Part shown: one piece after another, positions 48,313 through 55,623 of the stretch
How positions within the stretch are numbered: position 1 is the first letter of the stretch
Layout of the letters: every line of letters begins with the position of its first letter
From: Nocardioides alpinus
GTDB taxonomy: Bacteria; Actinomycetota; Actinomycetes; Propionibacteriales; Nocardioidaceae
Length of the DNA: 64,000 bases
Direction: 5' to 3'
Assembly: GCF_900112035.1 (NCBI RefSeq)
Contig: NZ_FOKC01000001.1
Location: forward strand, 868,001-932,000
The notes under the pieces: model-generated
Told to the model about the DNA's origin: nothing
Seen by the model: only the letters and a program-made list of their open reading frames with translations
Databases searched by the model: none
Position numbers and translations under genes: made by a program

Positions 48313-48735
48313 GTGGAAACGACCGAGTGGATCATCGTCCTGGTCGTCGTGCTGGTCGTGGCGGCGATCGCCGCGTGGCTGGTGACCCAGCAGCGCAGGA
48401 AGAAGCAGCACGAGCACGCCGAGCACCTGCGGCACGAGGCGCACGAGCACGCAGCGGCGATCCCGGAGACGCAGAACCGCGCGAAGGAGGCCGAGGCGCA
48501 GGCCGAGGTGGCCCGGCTCGAGGCGGAGCGGGCCGCGCAGCAGGCGCAGGAGGCGAAGGTGGCGGCCACGCAGCAGCAGGCCGTCCACGAGGACCGGCTG
48601 CGCACCGCGGACGCGGTGGACCCGCGCGTCGACACGTCGTCCGACGACTACGCACCGGGCGCCGGCACCGATCACCCGCACCTCGACGCCGACGGCACCC
48701 GCACCGACGGCACTGGCGAGACGCACCGCGCCTGA
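48313..48735 (+). CDS. Membrane-anchored coiled-coil protein, paralogue 1
   Basis: A 140-residue protein: one N-terminal membrane helix (WIIVLVVVLVVAAIAAWLV), a basic stop (QQRRKKQHEHAEHLRHEAHEH) and a long Ala/Glu coiled coil, then DPRVDTSSDDYAPGAG and a polar tail. The second protein at 48907-49536 has the same order, including TADAVDPRVD against AADRLDPRVD and DDYAP. Starts with GTG. Function unknown; the pair may form an envelope scaffold. Confidence 0.75.
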   Translation: METTEWIIVLVVVLVVAAIAAWLVTQQRRKKQHEHAEHLRHEAHEHAAAIPETQNRAKEAEAQAEVARLEAERAAQQAQEAKVAATQQQAVHEDRLRTADAVDPRVDTSSDDYAPGAGTDHPHLDADGTRTDGTGETHRA

Positions 48736-48782
48736 GGCGTCACGCCTGCGGTTCGCTCGGCTGACACCCCGAGCCTCGGCAG

Positions 48783-48831
48783 AGATCGTGGAGCTCCCGT
48801 GCTCGATACTGACTCGGGAGCTCCACGATCT
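48783..48831. terminator. Perfect 17-bp inverted repeat between paralogues
   Basis: AGATCGTGGAGCTCCCG at 48783-48799 and its complement at 48815-48831 with a 15-nt loop, 48 bp after the stop of the first paralogue. A terminator without T-tract is the simplest reading; it may also be a mobile palindrome. Confidence 0.55.
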
Positions 48832-48906
48832 GCTGTCACCTCTGGACACGGCCACCGCTGCTGCGAGACTGACCCCCTCCCCCTGTTGTCGTGAAGAAGG
48901 AATGTC

Positions 48907-49536
48907 GTGACCACGTTCATCGTCATCGCAGTCATCGTCCTGGTCGTGCTCGCCGTGGCGGCGTACGTGATCCGCCAGAAGAACCGCGAGTCCAACATCG
49001 CGCGCGCCGAGCAGCTGCGCACCCAGGCCGCCGCCGAGGCGCAGTCCACCCTTCCGCCCGCCCAGGACCGGGCCGCGGAGGCGGAGGCGAGGGCCGAGGA
49101 GGCACGCGTCGCCGCCGAGCGCGCGCGGGCCGAGGCCGAGGAGGCGCGCGTCGCCGCCTCGCAGGCGGAGGCGGCGCACGAGAGCCAGGTGCGGGCGGCC
49201 GACCGGTTGGACCCGCGCGTGGACCACAAGGCCGACGACTACGCGCCGCAGGTCGGCGGCACCGTCGACCAGCAGCCCACCCCGCCCTCGGAGGCGAACC
49301 TCACGCCGGAGCCGACGACCACGGAGCCGACCGCCACCGAGCAGGCTCCCGCGGAGCCGACGTCCACCGAGCCGACCGCCACCGAGCCGACCGCCACCGA
49401 GCCGACCGCCACCGAGCAGCCGGAGTCCGGCACGCCGCTCCTCCCCCGCCGCACCCCCGGCGCCAACGAGATGCCGGGCAAGCCGATGGAGAGCGACGGC
49501 ACCAACGGCGGCTGGTTCACCCGCAAGGACACCTGA
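48907..49536 (+). CDS. Membrane-anchored coiled-coil protein, paralogue 2
   Basis: A 209-residue protein with a membrane helix (FIVIAVIVLVVLAVAAYVI), a long Ala/Glu/Arg coiled coil (AEARAEEARVAAERARAEAE), the shared DPRVD..DDYAP block, then a Thr/Pro/Glu repeat region of EPTAT units and a C-terminal end with GGWFTRKDT. It is a longer relative of the protein at 48313-48735. The GTG at 48907 follows GAAGGAA. The repeat region would be an extended disordered spacer. Function unknown. Confidence 0.75.
   Translation: MTTFIVIAVIVLVVLAVAAYVIRQKNRESNIARAEQLRTQAAAEAQSTLPPAQDRAAEAEARAEEARVAAERARAEAEEARVAASQAEAAHESQVRAADRLDPRVDHKADDYAPQVGGTVDQQPTPPSEANLTPEPTTTEPTATEQAPAEPTSTEPTATEPTATEPTATEQPESGTPLLPRRTPGANEMPGKPMESDGTNGGWFTRKDT
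49309..49415 (+). repeat. 15-bp tandem repeats coding for EPTAT units
   Basis: GAGCCGACCGCCACC recurs several times, three times in direct succession near the end, and is read as Glu-Pro-Thr-Ala-Thr inside the second coiled-coil membrane protein. Copy number may vary between strains. Confidence 0.75.
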
Positions 49537-49556
49537 GCCGTGCCACGATCTGACGC

Positions 49557-50324
49557 GTGAGCCAGGTCCCCGCAGCAACCCGCGCCCTGCGGGTCCTGCG
49601 GTTCCTGGCCACCCAGGCCGACCCGGTCCCGCTCGACCGGATCGTGCGCGCGTGCGAGCTACCGCGCAGCACGGCCTACCACCTGCTCAACACGATGATC
49701 GACGAGGGTTTCGTCGTGCACCTGCCCGACGAGCACCGCTACGGCCTGGGGGTCGCGGCGTTCGAGGTCGGCAGCGGCTTCACGCGCCAGGAGCCGCTGG
49801 CCCGCCTGGCCCGGCGCCCGCTGGCCGAGCTCGTCGACCGCACCGGCCACGGCGCCCACCTCGCGGTGCTCCACGGCCGCGACGTGCTCTACGTCATCGA
49901 GGAGCGCGCGCCCGGACGACCGCCGCTCGTCACCGACGTCGGCGTACGCCTCCCCGCGCACCTGACCGCGTCGGGACGCGCGATCCTCGCTGCACTGCCG
50001 GCGAGCCAGGTCCGGGCGCTCTATCCCGACCGGGACGCGTTCGTCGATCGCCACGGCCAGGGGCCGGCGTCGCCGAGTGCACTGCGCGTGCTGCTCTCCG
50101 AGACCCGGCAGCGGGGACACGCGACGGAGGACGGCGAGGTGACGCCGGGGCTGCGGAGCGTCGCGGCAGCGGTGCTCGACCACAACGCGCACCCGGTGGC
50201 GGGGGTGGCGGTGACGTTCCCCAGCGACGCCGTCGCCGACGTCACCTCGATCGCATCGGCGGTCGCTGCGACGGCGCAGCGGCTGACGCGACGGGTCAGC
50301 GGCGGGGCAGCAGCTCCGCGTTGA
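49557..50324 (+). CDS. IclR-family transcriptional regulator
   Basis: A 255-residue regulator: winged helix at residues 8-60 (RALRVLRFLATQADPVPLDR, LPRSTAYHLLNTMIDEGFV) and an IclR ligand domain from about 75 (ARRPLAELVDRTGHGAHLAV, HLTASGRAILAALP). IclR proteins sense small carboxylates and often control aromatic or histidine catabolism. It lies 3.5 kb from hutH and could be an alternative hut regulator, but it has no catabolic gene directly beside it. Starts with GTG; overlaps the convergent sortase gene by 29 bp. Confidence 0.9.
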   Translation: MSQVPAATRALRVLRFLATQADPVPLDRIVRACELPRSTAYHLLNTMIDEGFVVHLPDEHRYGLGVAAFEVGSGFTRQEPLARLARRPLAELVDRTGHGAHLAVLHGRDVLYVIEERAPGRPPLVTDVGVRLPAHLTASGRAILAALPASQVRALYPDRDAFVDRHGQGPASPSALRVLLSETRQRGHATEDGEVTPGLRSVAAAVLDHNAHPVAGVAVTFPSDAVADVTSIASAVAATAQRLTRRVSGGAAAPR

Positions 50325-50823
50325 CGACGATGCGGGTGCGGTAGACCCCGGTGAGGTCGTTGCGGTCGCCGCACGTGATGAGCACGAGCCGCGCCCTGCC
50401 CCGCTCGGAGAAGAGCCTCGAGACCTGCCGCGGCGACATCCCCGTCACCCGGCGCACCCGCACCACCCGGAAACGGGACGTGCCGACGACGACGCGGTGG
50501 CCGACCTTCAGGGAGCCGAGGCGGTCGAACACCCCCGGTCCCTTCGACCAGGTGTGGCCGGCCAGCACGGCGCTTCCCGCCTGCCCGGGGCGTACGCCGT
50601 CGCGCCAGCGGTAGACGTCGCGGACGCTGCGCCCGATCGCGAGCTGTCCGCGGCGGGTCACCCCGACCGGGATGATCCCCGCGTCGACCCCGATCACCGG
50701 GATGGCGAGCCGTCCGGGGGCGGCACCGGCCGTCCGTGCGTCGACCTCCGCCGGACGTGCGTCGGCCGGCGCCGCCATCGCGACGGCCGCCGTCACCAGG
50801 AGGACCACCAGCCATCGACGCAC
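50296..50823 (-). CDS. Class F sortase
   Basis: A 175-residue exported sortase. N-terminal signal/anchor WLVVLLVTAAVAMAAPADA, then the beta-barrel with the catalytic His in AVLAGHTWSKG, Cys in LVLITCGDR and Arg in YRTRIVVNAE. Class F enzymes are common in actinobacteria and link proteins to the wall or pili at LPxTG-like signals; no such substrate is seen next to it. The GTG at 50823 begins the hydrophobic segment. It lies 64 bp after the ADP-ribosylhydrolase gene on the same strand. Confidence 0.85.
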   Translation of the reverse strand: MRRWLVVLLVTAAVAMAAPADARPAEVDARTAGAAPGRLAIPVIGVDAGIIPVGVTRRGQLAIGRSVRDVYRWRDGVRPGQAGSAVLAGHTWSKGPGVFDRLGSLKVGHRVVVGTSRFRVVRVRRVTGMSPRQVSRLFSERGRARLVLITCGDRNDLTGVYRTRIVVNAELLPRR

Positions 50824-50887
50824 ACCTGAGGCTACGTCTGCGCGGCCTCGCCACGCAGCCCATCGCGGGACACGTCGGTCGGCCACG

Positions 50888-51859
50888 TCACCGACGCTCG
50901 ACCACCCGACGCGCGAGGTCGCGCAGTCCGTCGGCGCGCAGGCCGGGCCAGCCGTGCACGTCGGCGAGCCACGACTCGGGCACGGACGCGGCGCCCCAGC
51001 AGGCTCCCAGGAGGGCACCCGCGATCGCGGCGACAGTGTCGGTGTCGTCACCGGCGTGCACAGCGGAGGTCAGCGAGGCGACGAGCGGCGTGCCCTCGGC
51101 GGCCGGGTGGCGGACGGCGGACCACGCGGCCTGGAAAGCGCGGACCACGTAGCCGTTGGGGGCGAACGCTGCCGGTGGCTGCGTGTCCGCCTCGGCCACC
51201 CACGCGGCCCACTGGTCCCGGCGCTCGGCGGGGAGCTCGACGACGAGGTCCGCGAGGTCGGGCATCGCGCCCTCCACCACGCCGAAGCGGACCGCGTGGC
51301 ACCACAGCACGCACGCGTCGCCGGCCACGGGGTCCGGGTGGGTGAGGTCGGAGACGTCCCGGGCGTGCAGCGTGAGGGAGGCGGGGTCGTCGAGGAAGGC
51401 GAGCGCTACCGGCGCCGTACGCATCAGCGACCCGTTGCCCGCCGTCTTCCCGGTGCGGCGGTGGAGCTCGTGGCCTGCCGCAAGGGCGCGGCCGGCCGAC
51501 CCCGGCGTACCCCTCCCTGCAGCAACGCTGCGCAGGATCGCGCGGGTCTGCATGCCGACGTCGGAGGCTCCGCCCTCGAGCCACTCGACCCAGCCGTCGA
51601 CGATGTCGTCCAGCGCGGTCCCGTCGGTCAGCCCGCGCGCCGCAGCCACCCGGGCGATGACGACCGCCATCTGCGTGTCGTCGCTCCACTCGCCGGGGTC
51701 GTAGGGGCCGAGGCCCCCGCCGATCATCCGCGGGGCCTCCGACGCGCCCAGTGGCGCCGAGCCGAACTCGTAGGGCACGCCCAGGGCGTCGCCGCAGGCA
51801 GCGCCCAGCAGGACACCCTCCACGCGGTCGAGCACGGCCGCGTCGAGCTGCGTCGTCAC
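50888..51859 (-). CDS. ADP-ribosylglycohydrolase (DraG/ARH family), candidate immunity enzyme
   Basis: A 323-residue all-helical ADP-ribosylhydrolase. Metal-site motifs: GDALGVPYEF near residue 23, WSDDTQMAVV (Asp60, Asp61, Thr62) and HAGDDTDTVAAIAGALLGA near residue 268, which supply the acidic ligands of the dimetal centre. DraG and ARH1 remove ADP-ribose from arginine. It starts 10 bp after a free-standing ADP-ribosyltransferase domain and closes the toxin operon, so reversal of self-modification is the likely role, as known for the Tre1/Tri1 pair of another secretion system. Not shown: its specificity. Confidence 0.9.
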   Translation of the reverse strand: MTTQLDAAVLDRVEGVLLGAACGDALGVPYEFGSAPLGASEAPRMIGGGLGPYDPGEWSDDTQMAVVIARVAAARGLTDGTALDDIVDGWVEWLEGGASDVGMQTRAILRSVAAGRGTPGSAGRALAAGHELHRRTGKTAGNGSLMRTAPVALAFLDDPASLTLHARDVSDLTHPDPVAGDACVLWCHAVRFGVVEGAMPDLADLVVELPAERRDQWAAWVAEADTQPPAAFAPNGYVVRAFQAAWSAVRHPAAEGTPLVASLTSAVHAGDDTDTVAAIAGALLGACWGAASVPESWLADVHGWPGLRADGLRDLARRVVERR

Positions 51860-51869
51860 GAGGGTCGGG

Positions 51870-52355
51870 TCACGCGATGTCGCCGACGAACTTGCCGGGG
51901 TGCGACGGCGGGACCGGATCGCGCAGCTCGGCCTCCGCGAGCGCGCGGCCGATCTCCTCCTGCAGCGCGGCGAAGTCCACCGCCTCCCGCTCGCCCTCGG
52001 CGTCGGGGTCGAACTCCTCGACGACCGTCACGCCGAGGTCCTTGAAGCGGACCCGGGTGACGAGGGTGAGGACGGTGCCGGGGAGGAACACGACCTCGTG
52101 CTCGTGGCGCGCGGCCGAGAACTGCTCGATCCCGCGACCCTTGCGGCTGAGGATCGCGTAGACCGCTTCGGTGCTGAAGTTGTCCGTCGCGACCCGCGGA
52201 TCGCGCGACGCCGAGACGAGCGCCTCCGTGACGTGGGCCCGACCCGGCCAGCGCTCGTGGCTGCGCTCCTCGCACCCGCGGAAGACCACGCCCTCGTGGG
52301 GCGGCAGCTGCTCCAGGGTCGAGAGCAGCGTCTCCAGGTCCGAGGTCCGGGTCAC
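51870..52355 (-). CDS. Free-standing ADP-ribosyltransferase domain
   Basis: A 161-residue protein with the same R-S-E layout as the toxin C-terminus: Arg26 in VVFRGCE, the Ser block VSAS (47-50) and ExE at 85-87 in QFSAARHEHEVVFLPGT. FSAAR-E-E--F--GT is shared with the toxin, showing common origin. It lacks any ESX-like delivery region. It may be an orphan toxin cassette for recombination onto the upstream effector, a second effector, or an intracellular modifier. The GTG overlaps the previous stop (GTGA). The last 60 residues are acidic and unrecognised. Confidence 0.75.
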   Translation of the reverse strand: MTRTSDLETLLSTLEQLPPHEGVVFRGCEERSHERWPGRAHVTEALVSASRDPRVATDNFSTEAVYAILSRKGRGIEQFSAARHEHEVVFLPGTVLTLVTRVRFKDLGVTVVEEFDPDAEGEREAVDFAALQEEIGRALAEAELRDPVPPSHPGKFVGDIA

Positions 52356-52804
52356 GGCTGTCCCTCCATGTTGGTCTGCAGGGTCCACTCCTGCGCGTCA
52401 GGAGCACCCTCGACGCGCCGCGCCCGGACGGCAACCTCCAGGGTCTCGACCCGCACCCGGCCGTTGTCCTTGGGTGCCCAGCTCTGCCCGTCGGCGCGCG
52501 TGCACGCCCACACGGTCCGGTCGAGCTCGACCAGCAGCTCGTCCTGGCCGCGAGCCGTACGTACTCCTCCGAGGGTGCCCTCGACCTGCGTCCCCTCGGC
52601 GGTGCGGACCAGGACCCGATCTCCGGCCCGCGTGTGGAACTCGTAGGCGACGACGTCCCAGTGCGGGTAGTCGTCGCGCTTGACCCGGCTGATCTCGGGC
52701 TTGGGCCTGTCGGCGTTGGCGGCGAGCCCCTCTGCCCAGTCACGGGCCGCCCAGGCGCCGATCTCCTCCGGGCTCATGTCGTCCAGGTCCTTGCGACCAC
52801 TCAC
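52352..52804 (-). CDS. Unknown protein between toxin and second ART, possible immunity protein
   Basis: A 150-residue protein not recognised. It starts MSGRKDLDDMSPEEIGAWAA, then has a beta-rich middle (DVVAYEFHTRAGDRVLVRTA, DELLVELDRTVWACTRADGQ) and no signal peptide or membrane segment. It is coupled on both sides: the GTG overlaps the toxin stop, and its stop overlaps the start of the second ART gene. The place directly after the toxin gene is where immunity proteins usually stand. That is the only evidence for the role. Confidence 0.6.
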   Translation of the reverse strand: MSGRKDLDDMSPEEIGAWAARDWAEGLAANADRPKPEISRVKRDDYPHWDVVAYEFHTRAGDRVLVRTAEGTQVEGTLGGVRTARGQDELLVELDRTVWACTRADGQSWAPKDNGRVRVETLEVAVRARRVEGAPDAQEWTLQTNMEGQP

Positions 52805-54432
52805 GGGATCTCCCTCACCACCAGCTGACGGATGCCGTCAGGCCCCACCGTATTGCTCAGCACCTCGAACTCGGTGCCACCTCGGAACAGGATCTCAGCC
52901 TCCGACCTCGCGGCGGAGAACGGGCCGACGTTGCTGCCCGAGTGGCCCTCGATGGTGATCCGGGTCGGGTTGTCCCGGCCGGGGTTCATGAAGCCCTCGG
53001 CGACGTCCTGCCGGGTGGAGCTGCTGGTGAACGCGCCGTCGGACAGGTTGCCGCCGTTGTTGATCCGGTCGACGACCGAGTCGGGCAGGTTGGTGCCGCG
53101 ATAGGTGGTGCCCTCGTGGTCGGGCAGCTGGTCGAGTCCGCGGTTGGTCGCGTCGATGCGGCTCTGCACCGCGGGGTCGATGGGGCCGTCGCCGCGCATC
53201 GCGTTGTTCATCGTGTCGTAGCCGTTGTCGGTGGTGTAGTCCCAGATGCCGCGGATGCCGTCCCGGTCGAGCTCGGGGTGGGCCTGACCGACCTCGTCGA
53301 GCCACGGCTCGAGGGCGGGGTCGTCGAGCATGCGGTTGGTGCCCTGCGGAGCCGCCGTGACGTCGTCGTACCTGGTGAGGTCGGCGAGGTTGTCGAGCTT
53401 GTTGAGGTCGGACAGGTTGTCGAGCTTGTTGAGGTCCGAGAGGTTGTCCAGCTTGCTGAGGTCGGAGAGGTTGTCCAGCTTGCTGAGGTCGGAGAGCCCG
53501 TCGAGGACGTCCATCGTGCCCTTCGCGCCCCGGGTGGCGAGCGCGCCGGTGCCGGCCGTCGCGACGGCCGCGATCGCGTCGGGCACCAGGTGGCCGATCG
53601 CGCGGGCCGGGTCGTCGGCCCAGGTGTCCCAGTCGAGCAGGCTCTTCCCGAGCTCCTTGCCGAAGCCGACCGGGTCGGTCGTGAGACCGGTGTAGATGCC
53701 GTTCGCCATGTCCCACGCGCTCTCGGCGGAGAGCTCGTACTTCTTCATCAGCTCCTCGGGCGTGATGTCGCCCGTGGCCAGCTTGTAGGCGTCGATCACC
53801 ATGTTGACCGGGCTGAACGGCACCATGGTGAGCAGGTCCCACACCGCCTCGCCGGCGCCCTCGAGGATGCCGCCGACGAACTTCAGCCCGGACTCCAGCC
53901 AGTTGGGCTCCTCCGGTGCATCGGCGCAGCCCGCCCTGACCTGGCCGGCACACACGTGGGCGGCGTTGTCGAGGTCGGCCTTCGCCGCGTTGAGCTCCTC
54001 GAGCGCGCCCTGCTGGATCGGGCTGCCCCAGTCCACGAAGGGCTCGGCCTGGTCGGTGCCGCCGGTGCTCCAGTAGGAGCGCATCCGGTCCATGTAGGAG
54101 CCGTACTGGGTGCGTGCGCTCTCCGACTCGCGCTCGCCCCGGGCGTACTCCTCGCGAGCCCAGTCGGCGCGGGACTGCGCGCCCTCCAGCTCACCGGCGT
54201 ACGTCGTCAGACCCGCTGCAGCCTTCTTGAAGCCGTTGCCGGACTTGTACCAGCGCTCGGGCTCGAGGTCGTGGGCCTCGCGGAACTCGTCGGCGGCCCG
54301 GCCGGTCCAGCCCGACACGTCGATCTTGGACAACGCGTCGCCGGTGTCGTAGAAGAGCTGGCCCTTCTGCTCCATCGTGACGGCCCTGGACCGGATGTTG
54401 CCCGGGTTGCCCTCGATCTCGAAGTCCGGCAC
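52801..54432 (-). CDS. Polymorphic toxin: ESX-like N-terminus with C-terminal ADP-ribosyltransferase
   Basis: A 543-residue effector. Residues 1-125: ESX-like helical region with GWTGRAADEFREAHDLE (41-57), the WxGxAAxxF turn used for type VII export. About 175-300: helical pre-toxin region (EGAGEAVWDLLTMVPFSPVN). 313-357: five 9-residue repeats of the type LSDLSKLDN. About 365-543: ART domain with Arg445 in TTYRGTNLP, the STS-like block FTSSS (468-472) and ExE Glu511/Glu513 in SEAEILFRGGTEFEV. ExE in R-S-E enzymes usually means arginine ADP-ribosylation. The GTG start is 1 bp after the upstream partner gene. No secretion core is nearby. Confidence 0.85.
   Translation of the reverse strand: MPDFEIEGNPGNIRSRAVTMEQKGQLFYDTGDALSKIDVSGWTGRAADEFREAHDLEPERWYKSGNGFKKAAAGLTTYAGELEGAQSRADWAREEYARGERESESARTQYGSYMDRMRSYWSTGGTDQAEPFVDWGSPIQQGALEELNAAKADLDNAAHVCAGQVRAGCADAPEEPNWLESGLKFVGGILEGAGEAVWDLLTMVPFSPVNMVIDAYKLATGDITPEELMKKYELSAESAWDMANGIYTGLTTDPVGFGKELGKSLLDWDTWADDPARAIGHLVPDAIAAVATAGTGALATRGAKGTMDVLDGLSDLSKLDNLSDLSKLDNLSDLNKLDNLSDLNKLDNLADLTRYDDVTAAPQGTNRMLDDPALEPWLDEVGQAHPELDRDGIRGIWDYTTDNGYDTMNNAMRGDGPIDPAVQSRIDATNRGLDQLPDHEGTTYRGTNLPDSVVDRINNGGNLSDGAFTSSSTRQDVAEGFMNPGRDNPTRITIEGHSGSNVGPFSAARSEAEILFRGGTEFEVLSNTVGPDGIRQLVVREIP
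53362..53496 (-). repeat. 27-bp tandem repeats in the toxin gene
   Basis: Five units coding LSDLSKLDN, LSDLSKLDN, LSDLNKLDN, LSDLNKLDN and LADLTRYDD sit just before the toxin domain. They form a leucine-rich linker at the place where polymorphic toxins recombine. The nearly identical DNA suggests recent expansion. Confidence 0.85.
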
Positions 54433-54433
54433 G

Positions 54434-54757
54434 TCACATCACCTTGATCGCGGCGATGGTGCCCTTGAGGGCCGCGAGCGACTCGTAGCCCGCCTTGTCG
54501 GTCTCGAAGTAGTTCATCGCGATCTTGCCCACCCTGCCGGCCATCTCCTCGACGTCCTGGCAGAGGTTGTTGACGCCTTCCTCCCAGCGCCCCTTGAACT
54601 CGTCGAGCGCATCCCAGACGACGTCGCTGCCGACATCACCCTTGGACGGCACCAGGTCCTCGACGTCCTTGTCCTTGAAGAGCTGCAGCGTCTCGTTGAG
54701 CCCCTGGGCGGCCTTGCCCATGCTCTGGAGGTCGACTTCGTAGTCGTAGGACGGCAT
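54434..54757 (-). CDS. ESX/WXG100-like partner protein
   Basis: A 107-residue two-helix protein: YEVDLQSMGKAAQGLNETLQ for helix 1 and WEEGVNNLCQDVEEMAGRVG for helix 2, with FKGRWEEG at the turn in place of WxG. It precedes the toxin gene by 1 bp and is probably its export partner. The ATG at 54757 starts the recognisable part; residues upstream in the same frame are Arg/Pro-rich and not family-like. Divergent from two other ESX-type genes. Confidence 0.75.
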   Translation of the reverse strand: MPSYDYEVDLQSMGKAAQGLNETLQLFKDKDVEDLVPSKGDVGSDVVWDALDEFKGRWEEGVNNLCQDVEEMAGRVGKIAMNYFETDKAGYESLAALKGTIAAIKVM

Positions 54758-54879
54758 GGCAGGTGAGTTCCCCGGACCGGTGTGGCTCAAACCCGGCCGA
54801 AGTCGGGCAGCCCGGTGCGTGTGAAGGCGTCCCCTCCGGGGTAGGGAGCCGTCGACGCACCCGAGGAGAGGAGGCGGCC

Positions 54880-55200
54880 GTGGCCGTCGGACTTGTCTAC
54901 GCCGAGATGCAGGCAGCCGCCCAGGCCGCCGCCGACGCGGTCGCGCCCCTGCAGGAGACACTGCGCGAGCTCGGCGCCACCATCGAGACCGAGGCGGGCC
55001 AGGGCTTCAAGGGCCAGGCCGCCGCCGGCTTCGGCGAGGCGATCAACGAGTGGTTCAACGTCGCGGTGACGCTCGGCCCGATCCTCGAGGGCTACTCCCA
55101 GAGCCTGATGTACGTCGCCCAGGAGCACGCCACCAACGACGTCGAGCAGGCCACCCGGGCCGGACAGCTCGCCGACCGCCTCGGCGGTGGTCCCCGATGA
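54880..55200 (+). CDS. ESX/WXG100-like protein
   Basis: A 106-residue helical protein, AVGLVYAEMQAAAQAAADAV then FKGQAAAGFGEAINEWFN, which stands at the turn and resembles the WxGxAAxxF segment with Phe for Trp. AGGAGG-like GAGGAGAGGAGG lies before the GTG. Its stop overlaps the next start (ATGA). It is divergent from the toxin operon across 122 bp and is likely a second export partner or a chaperone-like dimer. Confidence 0.7.
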   Translation: MAVGLVYAEMQAAAQAAADAVAPLQETLRELGATIETEAGQGFKGQAAAGFGEAINEWFNVAVTLGPILEGYSQSLMYVAQEHATNDVEQATRAGQLADRLGGGPR

Positions 55201-55496
55201 GCGAGCGCGGCCTGGTCGTGCACCAGGGTGCCCTCTCCACCATGGAGACGGCGCTCGCCGACGCCACGACCGCCCTCACCACCCAGGTCGACGACCTGTT
55301 GGAGCAGGTCGAGAGCCTGACGCCCGGCTGGGACGAGACCAGCGAGTCCCACATGGCCCACCTCGAGCACCAGCAGAAGCTGCGCGACGGGATCGAGAAG
55401 CTGACCGAGGCCCTCGACCAGGTGAGGTCCAAGCTCGCGACCTACCGCGAGGACGCCCGGGAGATCGAGGTCGAGAACGTCGCGATCGTGAACTGA
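55197..55496 (+). CDS. ESX/WXG100-like protein
   Basis: A 99-residue two-helix protein, HQGALSTMETALADATTALT then, after LTPGWDETSESHMAHLEHQQ, a second long helix. GW at the turn fits the WXG100 plan, although the Gly follows a different order. It is translationally coupled to the upstream gene, suggesting a heterodimer. No larger effector follows; the next gene is an Fe-S protein. Confidence 0.7.
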   Translation: MSERGLVVHQGALSTMETALADATTALTTQVDDLLEQVESLTPGWDETSESHMAHLEHQQKLRDGIEKLTEALDQVRSKLATYREDAREIEVENVAIVN

Positions 55497-55521
55497 TCCG
55501 CACCACCCCGACGGGTGAAGT

Positions 55522-55537
55522 TACCTGCCGGTAGGAT
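55522..55537. promoter_or_regulatory. TACC-N4-GGTA palindrome over a possible -10 box
   Basis: TACCTGCCGGTA at 55522-55533 overlaps TAGGAT (55532-55537), a plausible -10 box 87 bp before the Fe-S protein start. Palindromes of this kind are typical of TetR-type operators. The regulator is not in the window. Confidence 0.4.
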
Positions 55538-55623
55538 TCTTCTCACTCGCCGGAGCCCTGCCGTCGGCACGCATGGCGGTCATATGCTCCGGCTCAGTAC
55601 GCCCGACTGAGGAGCACGCCTAC

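Noticed and set aside
48783..48831. 17-bp inverted repeat as ends of an insertion sequence
   Set aside because: Only 15 bp lie between the arms and no transposase or target duplication is visible; a terminator is simpler.
49309..49415. Short regular repeats as a CRISPR array
   Set aside because: Units are 15 bp, directly adjacent, without spacers, and are read in frame as EPTAT inside a protein.
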